Shown here piece after piece: positions 1 through 7,988 of a stretch of DNA of 64,000 bases. Source of the DNA: Amycolatopsis alba DSM 44262 (lineage in GTDB: Bacteria; Actinomycetota; Actinomycetes; Mycobacteriales; Pseudonocardiaceae); assembly GCF_000384215.1 (NCBI RefSeq), contig NZ_KB913032.1, positions 4,791,665 to 4,855,664 on the forward strand. The letters are read 5' to 3'. Numbering within the stretch: position 1 is the first letter of the stretch; every line of letters starts with the position of its first letter. The position numbers and the translations under genes were made by a program. Under the pieces are notes generated by a model. The model was not told the DNA's origin and did no database searches. It saw only the letters and a program-made list of their open reading frames with translations.

Positions 1-1
1 T

Positions 2-355
2 GACGCGGAACTGGCGTTCGTGCTGCGGGGCGCGTCGGTGCTGGCGATGCCGAGCCGGGCGGAGGGGTTCGGGCTGCCGCTGATCGAGGCGATGGCGGCC
101 GGGGTGCCGGTGGTGCATTCGGACGTCCCGGCACTGGTCGAGGTGGCCGGGGGAGCGGGTGTCACCGTCCCGGTGGGGGACGCGCAAACGCTTGCCGACG
201 CCCTTCGCGGCGTATTGGGCCATTCGGAGCAGGCGGCAGCGCTGCGTGACCGCGGTCTCAGCCGTTCGAGTGAGTTCACCTGGCAGCGTGCCGCTTCCGC
301 TGTTTGGGGCCTCCACCAGCGCGATCAGTTTGTCGGTTCCTCACCGCGAAGGTGA
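2..355 (+). CDS. Glycosyltransferase family 4, C-terminal part (cut by window edge)
   Basis: Only the last 117 codons are present and the start lies outside the window. The visible part is the nucleotide-sugar-binding half of a GT-B (GT4) enzyme: the segment AMPSRAEGFGLPLIEAMAAG carries the E-x7-E signature, whose two glutamates bind the donor sugar nucleotide. Such enzymes transfer mannose, glucose or similar sugars to lipid or polysaccharide acceptors at the inner membrane face. A second GT4 gene begins 22 bp downstream and carries the same motif, so the two probably act on one surface glycan. Donor and acceptor cannot be told from this fragment. Confidence 0.85.
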   Translation, partial: DAELAFVLRGASVLAMPSRAEGFGLPLIEAMAAGVPVVHSDVPALVEVAGGAGVTVPVGDAQTLADALRGVLGHSEQAAALRDRGLSRSSEFTWQRAASAVWGLHQRDQFVGSSPRR

Positions 356-377
356 CTCGCAGTCGTACTCTCCTAGG

Positions 378-1532
378 GTGACCGATGACCCTCGCGTGCT
401 GATCGACGCGACCGCCGTCCCCGCGGACAGGGGTGGCGTCGGTCGTTACGTGGATTCGCTGGTCGCGGCGCTGGACGAGGACGGCGCCCGGATCACCGTC
501 GTCTGCCAGCCGCGGGACGCCGTGCTGTACGACCGGCTGGCGCCCGGCGCCCGGATCGTGCCCACCTCGCCGTCGACTTCGACCAGGACGGCGAGGCTGA
601 CCTGGGAGCAGGCGACCCTGCCCCGGCTGGTCCGGCGGCTCGCCGCCGACGTCGTTCATTCGCCGCACTACACGATGCCGCTGGCCAGTCCGGCCGCCTC
701 GGTGGTGACACTGCACGACGCGACCTTCTTCACCGACGCGGTCCTGCACTCTTCGGTGAAAGCGCGTTTCTTCCGCGCCTGGACCGCGACGGCGCTTCGC
801 CGCGCGACACTGTGTGTCGTGCCGAGCATCGCGACGGCGGCCGAGCTGGAACGCGTCGGCCAGGTGCGGACGGCCGAACTGGAGATCATCCACCACGGCG
901 TCGAACCGGACCGGTTCCATCCGCCCTCGCCCGCCGAGATCGAGGCCGCCCGTGAGGCCGTCGGACTCGGGAAAACGCCCTATGTCGCCTTCCTCGGCGC
1001 GCTGGAACCGCGCAAGAACGTGCCGGCGCTCATCCGCGGCTTCGCGCACGCCGTGATCGGGAGGCCGAACCCGCCGGCGCTGGTGCTGGCCGGGCAGCCG
1101 GGCTGGGACTCCCAGGTCGAGCGCGCTCTCGACGCCGTGCCGCACCGGCTGCGGGTGATCCGGGCAGGCTATCTGCCGTTCGACACGCTCGCCGGTTTCC
1201 TCGGCGGCTCCGAACTGGTCGCCTATCCGAGCCTCGGCGAAGGTTTCGGGCTGCCCGTGCTGGAGGCGATGGCGTGCGGAGCGAGCGTGCTCACGACGCG
1301 GCGGCTCTCGCTGCCGGAGGTCGGCGGGGACGCGGTCGCCTACTGCGGTGTGGGCGCCGGAGACGTCGCGGCGGCGATCTCGGAGCTGCTCGACGCTCCC
1401 GCGCGGCGGGCCGAACTGGCCGAAGCCGCGCTGCGGCGGGCGAAGGAGTTCTCGTGGGCGACGACCGCGGAGCGGCACCGGGAGGCTTACGCGAAGGCCC
1501 GGCACCGGCATGCGCAGCGGCGGGCGGGCTGA
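378..1532 (+). CDS. Glycosyltransferase family 4 (mannosyltransferase-like)
   Basis: A 384-residue GT-B enzyme. The N-terminal half has the glycine-rich RGGVGRYVDSL segment and a VVHSPHYTMPL/TLHD region typical of GT4 acceptor domains. The C-terminal half has FLGALEPRKN (phosphate-binding loop) and SLGEGFGLPVLEAMACG with the E-x7-E motif. The GTG at 378 is chosen because a TACTCT -10-like hexamer ends 6 nt upstream and no ribosome site is visible, which suggests a leaderless start; an upstream in-frame extension would run back into the previous gene. Together with the upstream GT4 and the downstream rhamnosyltransferase-like gene it suggests cell-wall or exopolysaccharide assembly. The exact sugar is unknown. 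Confidence 0.85.
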   Translation: MTDDPRVLIDATAVPADRGGVGRYVDSLVAALDEDGARITVVCQPRDAVLYDRLAPGARIVPTSPSTSTRTARLTWEQATLPRLVRRLAADVVHSPHYTMPLASPAASVVTLHDATFFTDAVLHSSVKARFFRAWTATALRRATLCVVPSIATAAELERVGQVRTAELEIIHHGVEPDRFHPPSPAEIEAAREAVGLGKTPYVAFLGALEPRKNVPALIRGFAHAVIGRPNPPALVLAGQPGWDSQVERALDAVPHRLRVIRAGYLPFDTLAGFLGGSELVAYPSLGEGFGLPVLEAMACGASVLTTRRLSLPEVGGDAVAYCGVGAGDVAAAISELLDAPARRAELAEAALRRAKEFSWATTAERHREAYAKARHRHAQRRAG

Positions 1533-1612
1533 AGCTTCGGCCTCGGATGTTGTAGCCGTTGTCGGAGGGTGGGGTATCATTGGTGTGCGAGGTCCCGGTG
1601 GGGCCGAGTATG

Positions 1613-1652
1613 AAAGCCCGTGACGCGTCCGGACGGTCGTCTCACGGGCTTT
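1613..1652. terminator. Bidirectional hairpin terminator
   Basis: An 11-bp perfect inverted repeat (AAAGCCCGTGA / TCACGGGCTTT) surrounds a 16-18 nt loop and is followed on the plus strand by TTTCG. It lies between the 3' end of the GT4 gene and the 3' end of the convergent DUF3800 gene, so it can end transcription from both sides. Confidence 0.75.
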
Positions 1653-1659
1653 TCGCTGT

Positions 1660-2193
1660 TCAAAGCTCGGTGATCGAATCGATGAGCCGACTCGTTCTCC
1701 GGCGCCAAGCACCGCTCGCGCCGAAACACCATCCCACCGCGTCGGAAATCCACAGCAAGGGTTCAGCGGTCGAGTTCAGATGTTCATAGGTGAGCTCGGT
1801 TTTGGACGGGCGGTAGCCAAGGGCTCGCTGGAGTGTCCCGCGGTCGTGGACATCACGATGGTCCCGCGAATCGAGAACCAGTCGATGAGCATTCTTGGCG
1901 AGCAAGTCGGTGACAGCGCGTTCAAGGCATTTCTGCCTGGTGTCTTCCTCCGTTTTTCGGGTGCATGAGCCCAGATAGATGGCTGTCGTGACTTCCAAAG
2001 CGGCTATCCGGTCGATCAGTTGCCTGCGACGAGGTTCCTTCTCTTTCTTGAAATGCAGCTCTCGCCCGCCGGGGAGCAGCAACGAAGTCAGCTCTCGTCG
2101 TGCGGGTGTGAGCTGAGCTGGTGCGACCAGCGTCATGCACAGGAGGTATCGCTGATCTCGCACTGATTCGTCGATGAAGGCGTGCACGGGCAT
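1660..2193 (-). CDS. DUF3800-like protein
   Basis: A 177-residue protein. The N-terminus MPVHAFIDES matches the opening strand of DUF3800 proteins, where Asp8 sits in an RNase H-like fold. A second acidic strand (LVLDSRD) and a WISDAVGW helix follow, as in the family. The role of DUF3800 is not established; members often sit in defence or mobile contexts. The ATG at 2193 follows a CAGAAT -10-like element by 6 nt, fitting a leaderless start, and removes a 40-residue extension of poor quality. Base composition is visibly less GC-rich than the neighbours, which hints at acquisition by transfer. The assignment is moderately sure and the function unknown. Confidence 0.65.
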   Translation of the reverse strand: MPVHAFIDESVRDQRYLLCMTLVAPAQLTPARRELTSLLLPGGRELHFKKEKEPRRRQLIDRIAALEVTTAIYLGSCTRKTEEDTRQKCLERAVTDLLAKNAHRLVLDSRDHRDVHDRGTLQRALGYRPSKTELTYEHLNSTAEPLLWISDAVGWCFGASGAWRRRTSRLIDSITEL

Positions 2194-2320
2194 CGTCCCA
2201 TTCTGCCCGCTGGTGACTACGAAAAGGAGTCGGGTGGGTACTCTCTGTTGCAGGCACGCAAATCGCGTGAGATGGGGTGGGGGCGCAAGGCGCGTTCGGT
2301 GACGGGTGGACAATGGCCGC

Positions 2321-3184
2321 GTGACTGAGCACCCCAGCTACGGCGACGGGATCGCCGTCGTGACCGTGACGTACTTCCCCGGCGAAACTCTCGAGAAGTT
2401 CCTCGACACGCTCGAGAAGGCGACGGATCGGGACGTCCAGGTCGTCGTCGCCGACAACGACTCCACGGACGGCGCGCCGGAGAAGGCCGCCCGCCGGGAC
2501 AACGTGAAGCTGCTCAGCATCGGCGAGAACGTCGGTTACGGCACGGCCGCCAACCGGGGTGTCGCGGAACTCGACGACAGCTACGGCTGGGTCGTCGTGG
2601 TGAACCCGGACCTCGAATGGGAGCCCGGTTCGCTCGACGCGCTGCTGGAGGTCGCCGGGCGCTGGCCGCGCGGTGGCGCGTTCGGTCCGCTCATCCACGA
2701 TCTCGACGGCACGGTCTACCCGTCGGCGCGGCTGCTGCCGTCGTTCGGCCGCGGGATCGGGCACGCGGCGTTCGGCAAGATCTGGCCGGGCAACCCGTGG
2801 ACGCGTCAGTACCGTCAGGAGACCGGTACCCCGGTCGAGCGCACGGCGGGCTGGCTTTCCGGATCCTGCCAGCTGCTTCGCCGCGAGGCCTTCGACTCGG
2901 TCGACGGATTCGACACGCGCTACTTCATGTACTTCGAGGACGTCGACCTCGGCGATCGGCTGACCCGCGCGGGCTGGCTGAACGTGTACGCGCCTTCGTC
3001 CAGCGTCATGCACATCGGCGGGCACTCGACTTCGCAGGCTTCGGCGAAGATGCTGGGCGCGCACCACGAAAGCGCGTATCGCTATCTCGCGGACCGTCAC
3101 CGCGGTCTCCTGTGGAAGCCGGTCATGCTCGCGGTGAAGGCCGGGCTCGCGCTACGGCTCAAACTCGAAACGCGCCGGAAGTAG
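2321..3184 (+). CDS. wbbL: GT2 rhamnosyltransferase, WbbL-like
   Basis: A 287-residue GT-A family 2 enzyme. Visible are the N-terminal VVADNDSTDG nucleotide-binding strand, a VVVNPDLEW segment in the DxD position, and the WLSGSCQLLRREAFDSV block with a FEDVDL acceptor/base motif that typifies L-rhamnosyltransferases. In mycobacteria WbbL adds rhamnose from dTDP-Rha to decaprenyl-PP-GlcNAc, making the linker between peptidoglycan and arabinogalactan on the cytoplasmic face; length and motifs fit. The GTG at 2321 lies 6 nt after GACAAT, a -10-like element, so it is probably leaderless. The neighbouring GT4 genes support a cell-wall glycan role. A different rhamnosyl acceptor remains possible. 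Confidence 0.75.
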   Translation: MTEHPSYGDGIAVVTVTYFPGETLEKFLDTLEKATDRDVQVVVADNDSTDGAPEKAARRDNVKLLSIGENVGYGTAANRGVAELDDSYGWVVVVNPDLEWEPGSLDALLEVAGRWPRGGAFGPLIHDLDGTVYPSARLLPSFGRGIGHAAFGKIWPGNPWTRQYRQETGTPVERTAGWLSGSCQLLRREAFDSVDGFDTRYFMYFEDVDLGDRLTRAGWLNVYAPSSSVMHIGGHSTSQASAKMLGAHHESAYRYLADRHRGLLWKPVMLAVKAGLALRLKLETRRK

Positions 3185-3242
3185 CCGTTCCGGCCACCGG
3201 AACTCGCGCGACCCGGCTTCCCGCCGTCGTTACCGTCGGTGC

Positions 3243-4283
3243 ATGGACTTCGCCGAACTGGACACCTGGCTGACGGAACGCGCCGGGGAGGACCGCTTTT
3301 CCGGGGTCGTGCTGATCCGGCGCGGCGACGAGACGCTCTTCGAACGCGGATACGGCCTGGCCAGCCGGCGCTGGTCGGTGCCGAACGCGCCGGACGTCCG
3401 GTACGACACCGCGTCGATCACCAAAGTCCTCACCGCGATCGCCGCGCTGCGGCTGGCCGACGAGGGACGGCTGGACCTCGACCGCCCGATCGGCGAGCTC
3501 CTCGACCTCGGCGGCACGACGATCGCGGCCGGGGCGACGACGCGGCAGCTGCTCACGCACACGTCCGGGATCGCCGACGACGCCGACGAGGAGGCGGGCG
3601 AGAGTTACGAGGCGCTGTGGGTCGACAAGCCGGTGTACTCGATCGTCGAAACGCGGGATCACCTGCCCAATTTCGCTTACCGGGCACCGAATTTCGCGCC
3701 GGGCGAGAGCTGCCGGTACTGCAATTCGGGCTACGTCCTCGCCGGGCTGGTGATCGAGGAGCTCACCGGAAGGCCGTATCGCGACCACGTCCGGGAGACC
3801 GTGCTCGACCGTGCGGGGATGACCGAGTCCGGTTTCTTCGACCGGCGTGATCCGCAGCCGAGGGTCGCCGAAGGCTGGGACCCGGTCTTCAACGGCGAGC
3901 AGGTCACCGGCTGGAAGCAGAACATCTTCAGTTACCCGCCGATCGGTTCACCCGATGGGGGTGCGTACTGCACCGTCGGCGACCTCGTCCGGCTGCTGCG
4001 GGCGATCCGCGAAGAGCGGCTTCTGAGCCCTGAGCGCACGAAGGAGTTCCTCACACCGCAGGTGCTTCACAGCAGTGGTGTCTGGTACGGCTTCGGCCTG
4101 GAATTCGTCCTGGATCAGGACGGCTCGGTGCGGAACTACTACAAGGACGGCGGGAACGTCGGCGTCTGCTCACTCATGCGGCACTACCCAGGTGAAGGGC
4201 TGGACGTCGCGATGCTGTCCAACGCGACCTATGGCGGGGGTGCGGCGATCAAGGAGATCGATCGGGTGATCCGGGCCGCCTGA
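3243..4283 (+). CDS. Serine hydrolase, class C beta-lactamase/esterase family
   Basis: A 346-residue protein of the beta-lactamase-related superfamily. Ser58-Ile-Thr-Lys61 is the S-x-x-K nucleophile motif and Tyr159-Cys-Asn161 is the Y-x-N motif. A glycine-rich KDGGNVG segment near residue 300 takes the place of the KTG triad. No signal peptide is visible, so it is probably cytoplasmic; such proteins are usually esterases, D-aminopeptidases or peptidases rather than true beta-lactamases. A TACCGT element ends 6 nt before the ATG, suggesting leaderless expression independent of the upstream gene. The substrate is unknown. Confidence 0.85.
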   Translation: MDFAELDTWLTERAGEDRFSGVVLIRRGDETLFERGYGLASRRWSVPNAPDVRYDTASITKVLTAIAALRLADEGRLDLDRPIGELLDLGGTTIAAGATTRQLLTHTSGIADDADEEAGESYEALWVDKPVYSIVETRDHLPNFAYRAPNFAPGESCRYCNSGYVLAGLVIEELTGRPYRDHVRETVLDRAGMTESGFFDRRDPQPRVAEGWDPVFNGEQVTGWKQNIFSYPPIGSPDGGAYCTVGDLVRLLRAIREERLLSPERTKEFLTPQVLHSSGVWYGFGLEFVLDQDGSVRNYYKDGGNVGVCSLMRHYPGEGLDVAMLSNATYGGGAAIKEIDRVIRAA

Positions 4284-4321
4284 AGCAGGGGCCCGGACCG
4301 TTCACAGCGCGCGTGAGAGGG

Positions 4322-4819
4322 CTAGATGCCGTCCAGCCGACGCGAGAGGTTCGAACGCCCTGAAGTGTTCTGCTTCACCGTCGGGACCAGGCCGCCGATC
4401 TCGTTCTCGGCGGTCTCCGGTTCCGGCTGCTCGATCAGCGGGCTCTGCACGGGCGCGGCGGGCGGCCGCCGGGTGAGCGGGGTCGTCGCCTGCGGCAGCG
4501 GCCTGGTCGGCTGGGTGCCGGGACGGCGGGGATACGGCTGCGGCTGTGTCGAGCCTTCGCCGCGTGCCGGTGGCAGGTCCAGCCGGGTCGTCGGTTCGGG
4601 CCCCGCCAGCGGGTGATCGTTTTCCGCGATCAGTGAGGCCGGTAGCTGGGTGGTCGTGTCCGGGTCCGAGGAGCGGTCGATCTCGGCGACCACCGATCGG
4701 GGGATCTGCTGGGTGTTCGCGGAGTCCATCGGCGACGTCGCGTTGTCCGGTGTCACGACGAAGGCTCCACGCGCGCTGGCGCGTGCGAGCAGGGCGTCCG
4801 CCCGAGCACGGGGGTCCAT
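4322..4819 (-). CDS. Uncharacterised Pro/Thr-rich protein
   Basis: A 165-residue protein of unknown function. The first 25 residues are charged and alanine-rich. The middle (residues 30-90) repeats motifs of the type TTQLP and TTRLDLP, and the rest is proline-rich and apparently disordered. No membrane segment or signal is visible. Repeated T-Q and T-R-L motifs in disordered sequence could be kinase sites, but this is speculation. It converges on the serine hydrolase gene. Coding potential rests on consistent third-position GC and a plausible GGACCC-ATG start context; it is probably a real but lineage-limited gene. Confidence 0.55.
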   Translation of the reverse strand: MDPRARADALLARASARGAFVVTPDNATSPMDSANTQQIPRSVVAEIDRSSDPDTTTQLPASLIAENDHPLAGPEPTTRLDLPPARGEGSTQPQPYPRRPGTQPTRPLPQATTPLTRRPPAAPVQSPLIEQPEPETAENEIGGLVPTVKQNTSGRSNLSRRLDGI

Positions 4820-4956
4820 TCCCCTAGGCCTCCCGACTGACCTGGGGCCCTCTGGGTTCAGGGCCGACTGTGTGGTGTCTAGGGTAGGCCCTAGGTGCGG
4901 CCGCCGTCAGCAGACCCGCAAACGTCTTCCGACAAAAGTTGCCTGCCGCGAGGAAC

Positions 4957-5409
4957 TCAGGCTTCCATGTCCGAAAGGATCCGGGTGCTGGAGTCGGCCT
5001 TGTCCGTGCCGCCGATGCCGTAGAGCAACGCGATGTTGTTGCGGGCGCCTGCCTCGATCTCGTCGGCCGGAAGCTCGTCGACGCTGCGCCTGTCGCCGCC
5101 GTTGCAGAACTCGAGTTCCGTGTCCGGGTACGCCGCGCGGATCAGGTCGAACGATTCGTTGATGCCCGGCCCCTGCTCGACGGCGACGTACACGTCGTCG
5201 ACGATGCGCAGCGCGCGGACGATCCTGGCCCGGATGTCCTCGGTCTGGATCACCCTGCCCTTTTTGAGGACCTGCTGGTGATCGTTGTTGACGATGACGA
5301 TCAGGTAGCCGGACCGCGCTTGCGCGTCCTCGAACAGGTCGAGGTGGCCCTGGTGGAGCGGGTTGAAGTACCCGCTGACGATCGAGGCCTTCGCCGGTCG
5401 CTCGGTCAT
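4957..5409 (-). CDS. Cytidylyltransferase-like nucleotidyltransferase
   Basis: A 150-residue single-domain protein. YFNPLHQGH (residues 14-22) is the HxGH nucleotide-binding motif of the glycerol-3-phosphate cytidylyltransferase/heptose-phosphate adenylyltransferase superfamily, and the late DSSTRIL segment resembles the second conserved S-T-x-R motif. These enzymes join CTP or ATP to a phosphorylated sugar, alcohol or cofactor precursor. The ATG at 5409 removes a spurious 116-residue extension. No partner gene points to a specific substrate; nearby surface-glycan genes make an activated alcohol or sugar plausible. Confidence 0.75.
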   Translation of the reverse strand: MTERPAKASIVSGYFNPLHQGHLDLFEDAQARSGYLIVIVNNDHQQVLKKGRVIQTEDIRARIVRALRIVDDVYVAVEQGPGINESFDLIRAAYPDTELEFCNGGDRRSVDELPADEIEAGARNNIALLYGIGGTDKADSSTRILSDMEA

Positions 5410-5484
5410 CGTCAGTGTCCTCCGTCGGCTTACGGTTTCGGGTGGCTCGGACAACCCTAGCCGAGTGCCGGGTAGTTTCAGCGT

Positions 5485-6381
5485 GTGCTGTTCCGCCCCG
5501 GCTTCGAACTCGACCTGGACACGGTGCTGGGTCCGCTGAGCCGTGGGTCGCGTTCGCCGAACGTCGTCCGCACCGAGGGCGGGGTCACCTGGCTGGCCGC
5601 CAACACGGCGGACGGCGCGGGCACGCTGGCGCTGCTGCGGCGCGCGGACGGCGAGGTCGAGGCGGAGGCCTGGGGCCCCGGCGCGGACAGGTTGCTCGAC
5701 GGTGTCCCAGCGATGCTGGGCGCGTCCGACGACGATTCCGAATTCGTGGCGCACCACGACGTCATCGCGTCGGCGCGGAGGCTGAACCCCGGACTGCGCC
5801 TCGGCTCGACCGGCCGGGTGTGGGACGCGCTGGTGCTCGCCGTGCTGGAACAGAAGGTGACCAGCTCGGAGGCGCTGCGGTCGTGGGGCGAATTGTGCCG
5901 CTGGTTCGGGGAACCGGCGCCGGGACCGGGGCCGTCACGGCTGCGCGTGCCGCCGACGCCGGTCGCCATCCGCTCCATTGTGGACTGGAAATGGCATCGC
6001 GCCGGGGTGGACCTGAAACGGCGGACGACGCTGATCGCCGCGGCCCGCGTCGCGCCGCGGCTGGAGAAGGCCGTCGAACTCAAGGGCGTCGAAGGCCGGG
6101 CCTGGCTGCGGAAAGTCCCCGGCATCGGGGTGTGGACCGCGGCGGAGATCGCACAGCGCGCCTGGGGAGACCCGGACGCGGTGAGCTTCGGCGACTACAA
6201 CATCCCGTCGATGGTCGGGCACGCGCTCGTCGGCACGAAACTCGACGACGCCGGGATGTCGGAGGTGCTGGCGCCGTATTCGCCGCAGCGGCAGCGCGCG
6301 GTGCGCTACCTGTCGACGGCCGGATTCCGCCGCCCGAGGTTCGGGCCGAAGATCGAACTCCGTGACTACCGCGCCATGTGA
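5485..6381 (+). CDS. DNA-3-methyladenine glycosylase II-like (AlkA/HhH-GPD)
   Basis: A 298-residue protein with an HhH-GPD core: LRKVPGIGVWTAAEIAQRA is the helix-hairpin-helix, followed by VSFGDYNIP, in which the Asp is in the position of the AlkA catalytic residue. It should excise alkylated bases to start base excision repair. The N-terminal 100 residues form a divergent AlkA-like beta domain. The GTG at 5485 lies 6 nt after a TAGTTT -10 element, indicating a leaderless start. A second, unrelated 3-methyladenine glycosylase (type I) is encoded at 42433, so the organism has both classes. Confidence 0.85.
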   Translation: MLFRPGFELDLDTVLGPLSRGSRSPNVVRTEGGVTWLAANTADGAGTLALLRRADGEVEAEAWGPGADRLLDGVPAMLGASDDDSEFVAHHDVIASARRLNPGLRLGSTGRVWDALVLAVLEQKVTSSEALRSWGELCRWFGEPAPGPGPSRLRVPPTPVAIRSIVDWKWHRAGVDLKRRTTLIAAARVAPRLEKAVELKGVEGRAWLRKVPGIGVWTAAEIAQRAWGDPDAVSFGDYNIPSMVGHALVGTKLDDAGMSEVLAPYSPQRQRAVRYLSTAGFRRPRFGPKIELRDYRAM

Positions 6382-6397
6382 CTTCGCGGCGGTCCCA

Positions 6398-6452
6398 GTA
6401 CATGAAGGCCCCCTTCCTTGCGATAGGCGCAAGGAAGGGGGCCTTCATGTAC
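6398..6452. repeat. Perfect 25-bp palindrome, GAAGGCC family
   Basis: Arms 6398-6422 and 6428-6452 are perfect reverse complements around a 5-nt loop, with core CATGAAGGCCCCCTTCC. It sits between the convergent glycosylase gene and the small membrane protein at 6461, so it probably works as a bidirectional terminator. The same core recurs at 32866 and 49480 with other flanks, which marks a dispersed repeat family rather than a one-off hairpin. Confidence 0.85.
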
Positions 6453-6460
6453 TTGCTGGC

Positions 6461-6646
6461 TCAGTTGCCCCAGCCTTGCGGCGGATAGGGCTGCTGCTGG
6501 CTCGGGTACTGCTGCGGCTGCTGCCCGTACTGGTGGTGCGGCAGGGCGGGCGGTTGCTTTGTGCCGGCCTTGACCAAGAAGAAGATCCCGACCCCGATCC
6601 CGGCCAGGATCAGGAAGCCGACCAGCAGCACCAAAAGTAAGACCAT
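6461..6646 (-). CDS. Small Pro/Gln-rich membrane protein
   Basis: A 61-residue protein: one hydrophobic helix at residues 1-26 followed by a Gln/Pro/Tyr-rich tail (HQYGQQPQQYPSQQQPYPP). The tail resembles the disordered cytoplasmic tails of many small actinobacterial membrane proteins. It is one of three such proteins in a row with the GntR regulator at 6936, all on the same strand. The function is unknown. Confidence 0.6.
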   Translation of the reverse strand: MVLLLVLLVGFLILAGIGVGIFFLVKAGTKQPPALPHHQYGQQPQQYPSQQQPYPPQGWGN

Positions 6647-6671
6647 GCCGTGAGACTAACCGCAGGCTCCG

Positions 6672-6878
6672 TCACCAGCCCGGCGGATGCTGCGGAGGCC
6701 GGCCGGGGTACTGCTGCGGCGGGTACTGCCCCGGAGGACCGCCCTGCGGATACTGCGGCGGATACGGCTGCTGGGGCGGGTACTGGGGTGGGTACGGCGG
6801 CGGCTTCGGCTTGTTGAGGGTCTTGATCATGAAGTAGATCCCGAACCCCAAGCCCGTGAGCACGACCAGGATGACCAC
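6672..6878 (-). CDS. Small Pro-rich membrane protein
   Basis: About 68 residues: one membrane helix at the N-terminus, then a Pro/Tyr/Gln-rich tail with PPQYPPQ-type repeats. The start is uncertain. GTG at 6878 gives a helix beginning VILVVLTG, but the open frame continues upstream as YAVIGIIQLV next to an AGGGGG ribosome-site-like run near 6905-6910, so the true start may be a rare codon a few residues earlier. It resembles the 6461 protein and is probably a paralogue. The function is unknown. Confidence 0.55.
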   Translation of the reverse strand: MVILVVLTGLGFGIYFMIKTLNKPKPPPYPPQYPPQQPYPPQYPQGGPPGQYPPQQYPGRPPQHPPGW

Positions 6879-6935
6879 CAGCTGAATGATCCCGATAACG
6901 GCATACCCCCTTCGTTCGTCCCCGCGGAGGGTAGA

Positions 6936-7286
6936 TCAGCCCAGTGCCGCGTCGATGATCGCCTTGGCTTCGTCGCGGTCGAGACCCAGTTTCCTGATCA
7001 ACGCGGCGTAGTCGGCGGCTGCCTGCCTCGCCCGTTCGCGGGTTTCGTCGCCGACGGCGCTGACGAACGTCCCAGCCCGGCCGCGAGTCTCGATCAGGCC
7101 GGCTTCTTCGAGTTCGCGGTAGGCCTTGGCGACGGTGTTCGGCGCGATGCCAAGGTCCTCGGCGAGCTTCCGCACGGTCGGGAGTTTCGCCCCGACGGGC
7201 AGCGTGCCGTCGTTGATCCGCGCCGCGTAGGCGGTGCGGACCTGCTCGAAGGGCGGGACCGGGGAGTTCTGGTCGACGCGGACCAT
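6936..7286 (-). CDS. GntR family regulator, YtrA-type
   Basis: A 116-residue regulator: an N-terminal winged helix-turn-helix (residues 10-75, with KLPTVRKLAEDLGIAPNTVAKAYRELEEAGLIETRGRAGTF split across helices 2-3 and the wing) and a short C-terminal helical dimerisation tail of about 40 residues. The short tail marks the YtrA subfamily, which usually controls adjacent membrane or ABC transporter genes. Here the neighbours on the same strand are small proline-rich membrane proteins, which are the likely targets. The effector is unknown. Confidence 0.85.
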   Translation of the reverse strand: MVRVDQNSPVPPFEQVRTAYAARINDGTLPVGAKLPTVRKLAEDLGIAPNTVAKAYRELEEAGLIETRGRAGTFVSAVGDETRERARQAAADYAALIRKLGLDRDEAKAIIDAALG

Positions 7287-7297
7287 GCGATCGGCTC

Positions 7298-7963
7298 CTA
7301 CTGGCGGGGCGGCATGACCTGGGTGCGGTCGGCGCCGGAGACGACCTGGGTGGCGTCACCCGTGCCGCCGGGCACCACCTGCGTCCGGTCACCGCCCGCG
7401 GGCGAGACGACCTGGGTGCGGTCGGCACCGGCGTCCGCCTGCTGCTGCGGGGAGACGACCTGGGTGCGGTCGGCGCTGCCGTCGACCGGCGGTCCGGCCT
7501 GCGGAGGCGGCGGCGGGAAACCGGGTGCGGGCATCGGGGGCTGGGACATCGGCGGCTGTGCCATGCCGGGCGCGCCGAAGGGGCCGGAAGCGCCGGGCGG
7601 CGGCGGGAAACCGGCCGGAGCCGGGGCCGGGGGCGGCGGGAAGCCGGGCGCCTGGCCGAAACCGGGCTGAGGCGGCGGCGGGAAACCGGGCTGCTGCTGC
7701 CAGTTGCCCTGCGGGGCGGGACCACCGGTGGGCGGGGGAGGCGGCGGGAAACCAGGCGCCGGGCCGCCACCGCCGAAGTTCGGGTTCTGCGGGAAGGTCA
7801 TCGGCGGCTTCTTCGCCTGGTTGACCTTCACGATGATCACCACGATCACGATGATGATAATGATGATCGCCAAGATCAGCAGGAACCAGCCGAAGCCGTC
7901 ACCGTCCCCGCTGCTGTGGACCCGGACCCGGTCCAGGTATGGCGTCAGCGTCGTCAACATCAT
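7298..7963 (-). CDS. Membrane protein with Pro-rich domain and TQV repeats
   Basis: A 221-residue protein. Residues 1-23 are polar, residues 24-46 form one very hydrophobic helix (long run of Ile/Val), residues 50-160 are a Pro/Gly/Phe-rich low-complexity region (GFPPPP repeated), and residues 160-221 contain five repeats of the form D-R/A-T-Q-V-V/M. The repeated threonine-glutamine motif in a disordered tail resembles phospho-threonine docking sites read by FHA domains, an inference. It lies 12 bp upstream of the GntR gene on the same strand, so the two are probably co-transcribed. The function is unknown. Confidence 0.7.
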   Translation of the reverse strand: MMLTTLTPYLDRVRVHSSGDGDGFGWFLLILAIIIIIIVIVVIIVKVNQAKKPPMTFPQNPNFGGGGPAPGFPPPPPPTGGPAPQGNWQQQPGFPPPPQPGFGQAPGFPPPPAPAPAGFPPPPGASGPFGAPGMAQPPMSQPPMPAPGFPPPPPQAGPPVDGSADRTQVVSPQQQADAGADRTQVVSPAGGDRTQVVPGGTGDATQVVSGADRTQVMPPRQ

Positions 7964-7988
7964 TCCCCCTTAAACGTCAGGCGACACC

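Noticed and set aside
1550..1655. Possible small RNA: TATCAT hexamer then the hairpin at 1613
   Set aside because: The -35 spacing is poor (about 19 nt) and the hairpin is explained as a terminator of the flanking genes.
276..1712. 478-codon open frame antisense to the GT4 gene
   Set aside because: Shadow of the real gene; Arg/Pro-rich without any domain.
3243..4283. True beta-lactamase
   Set aside because: S-x-x-K and Y-x-N fit the wider family, but there is no signal peptide and the KTG motif is absent.
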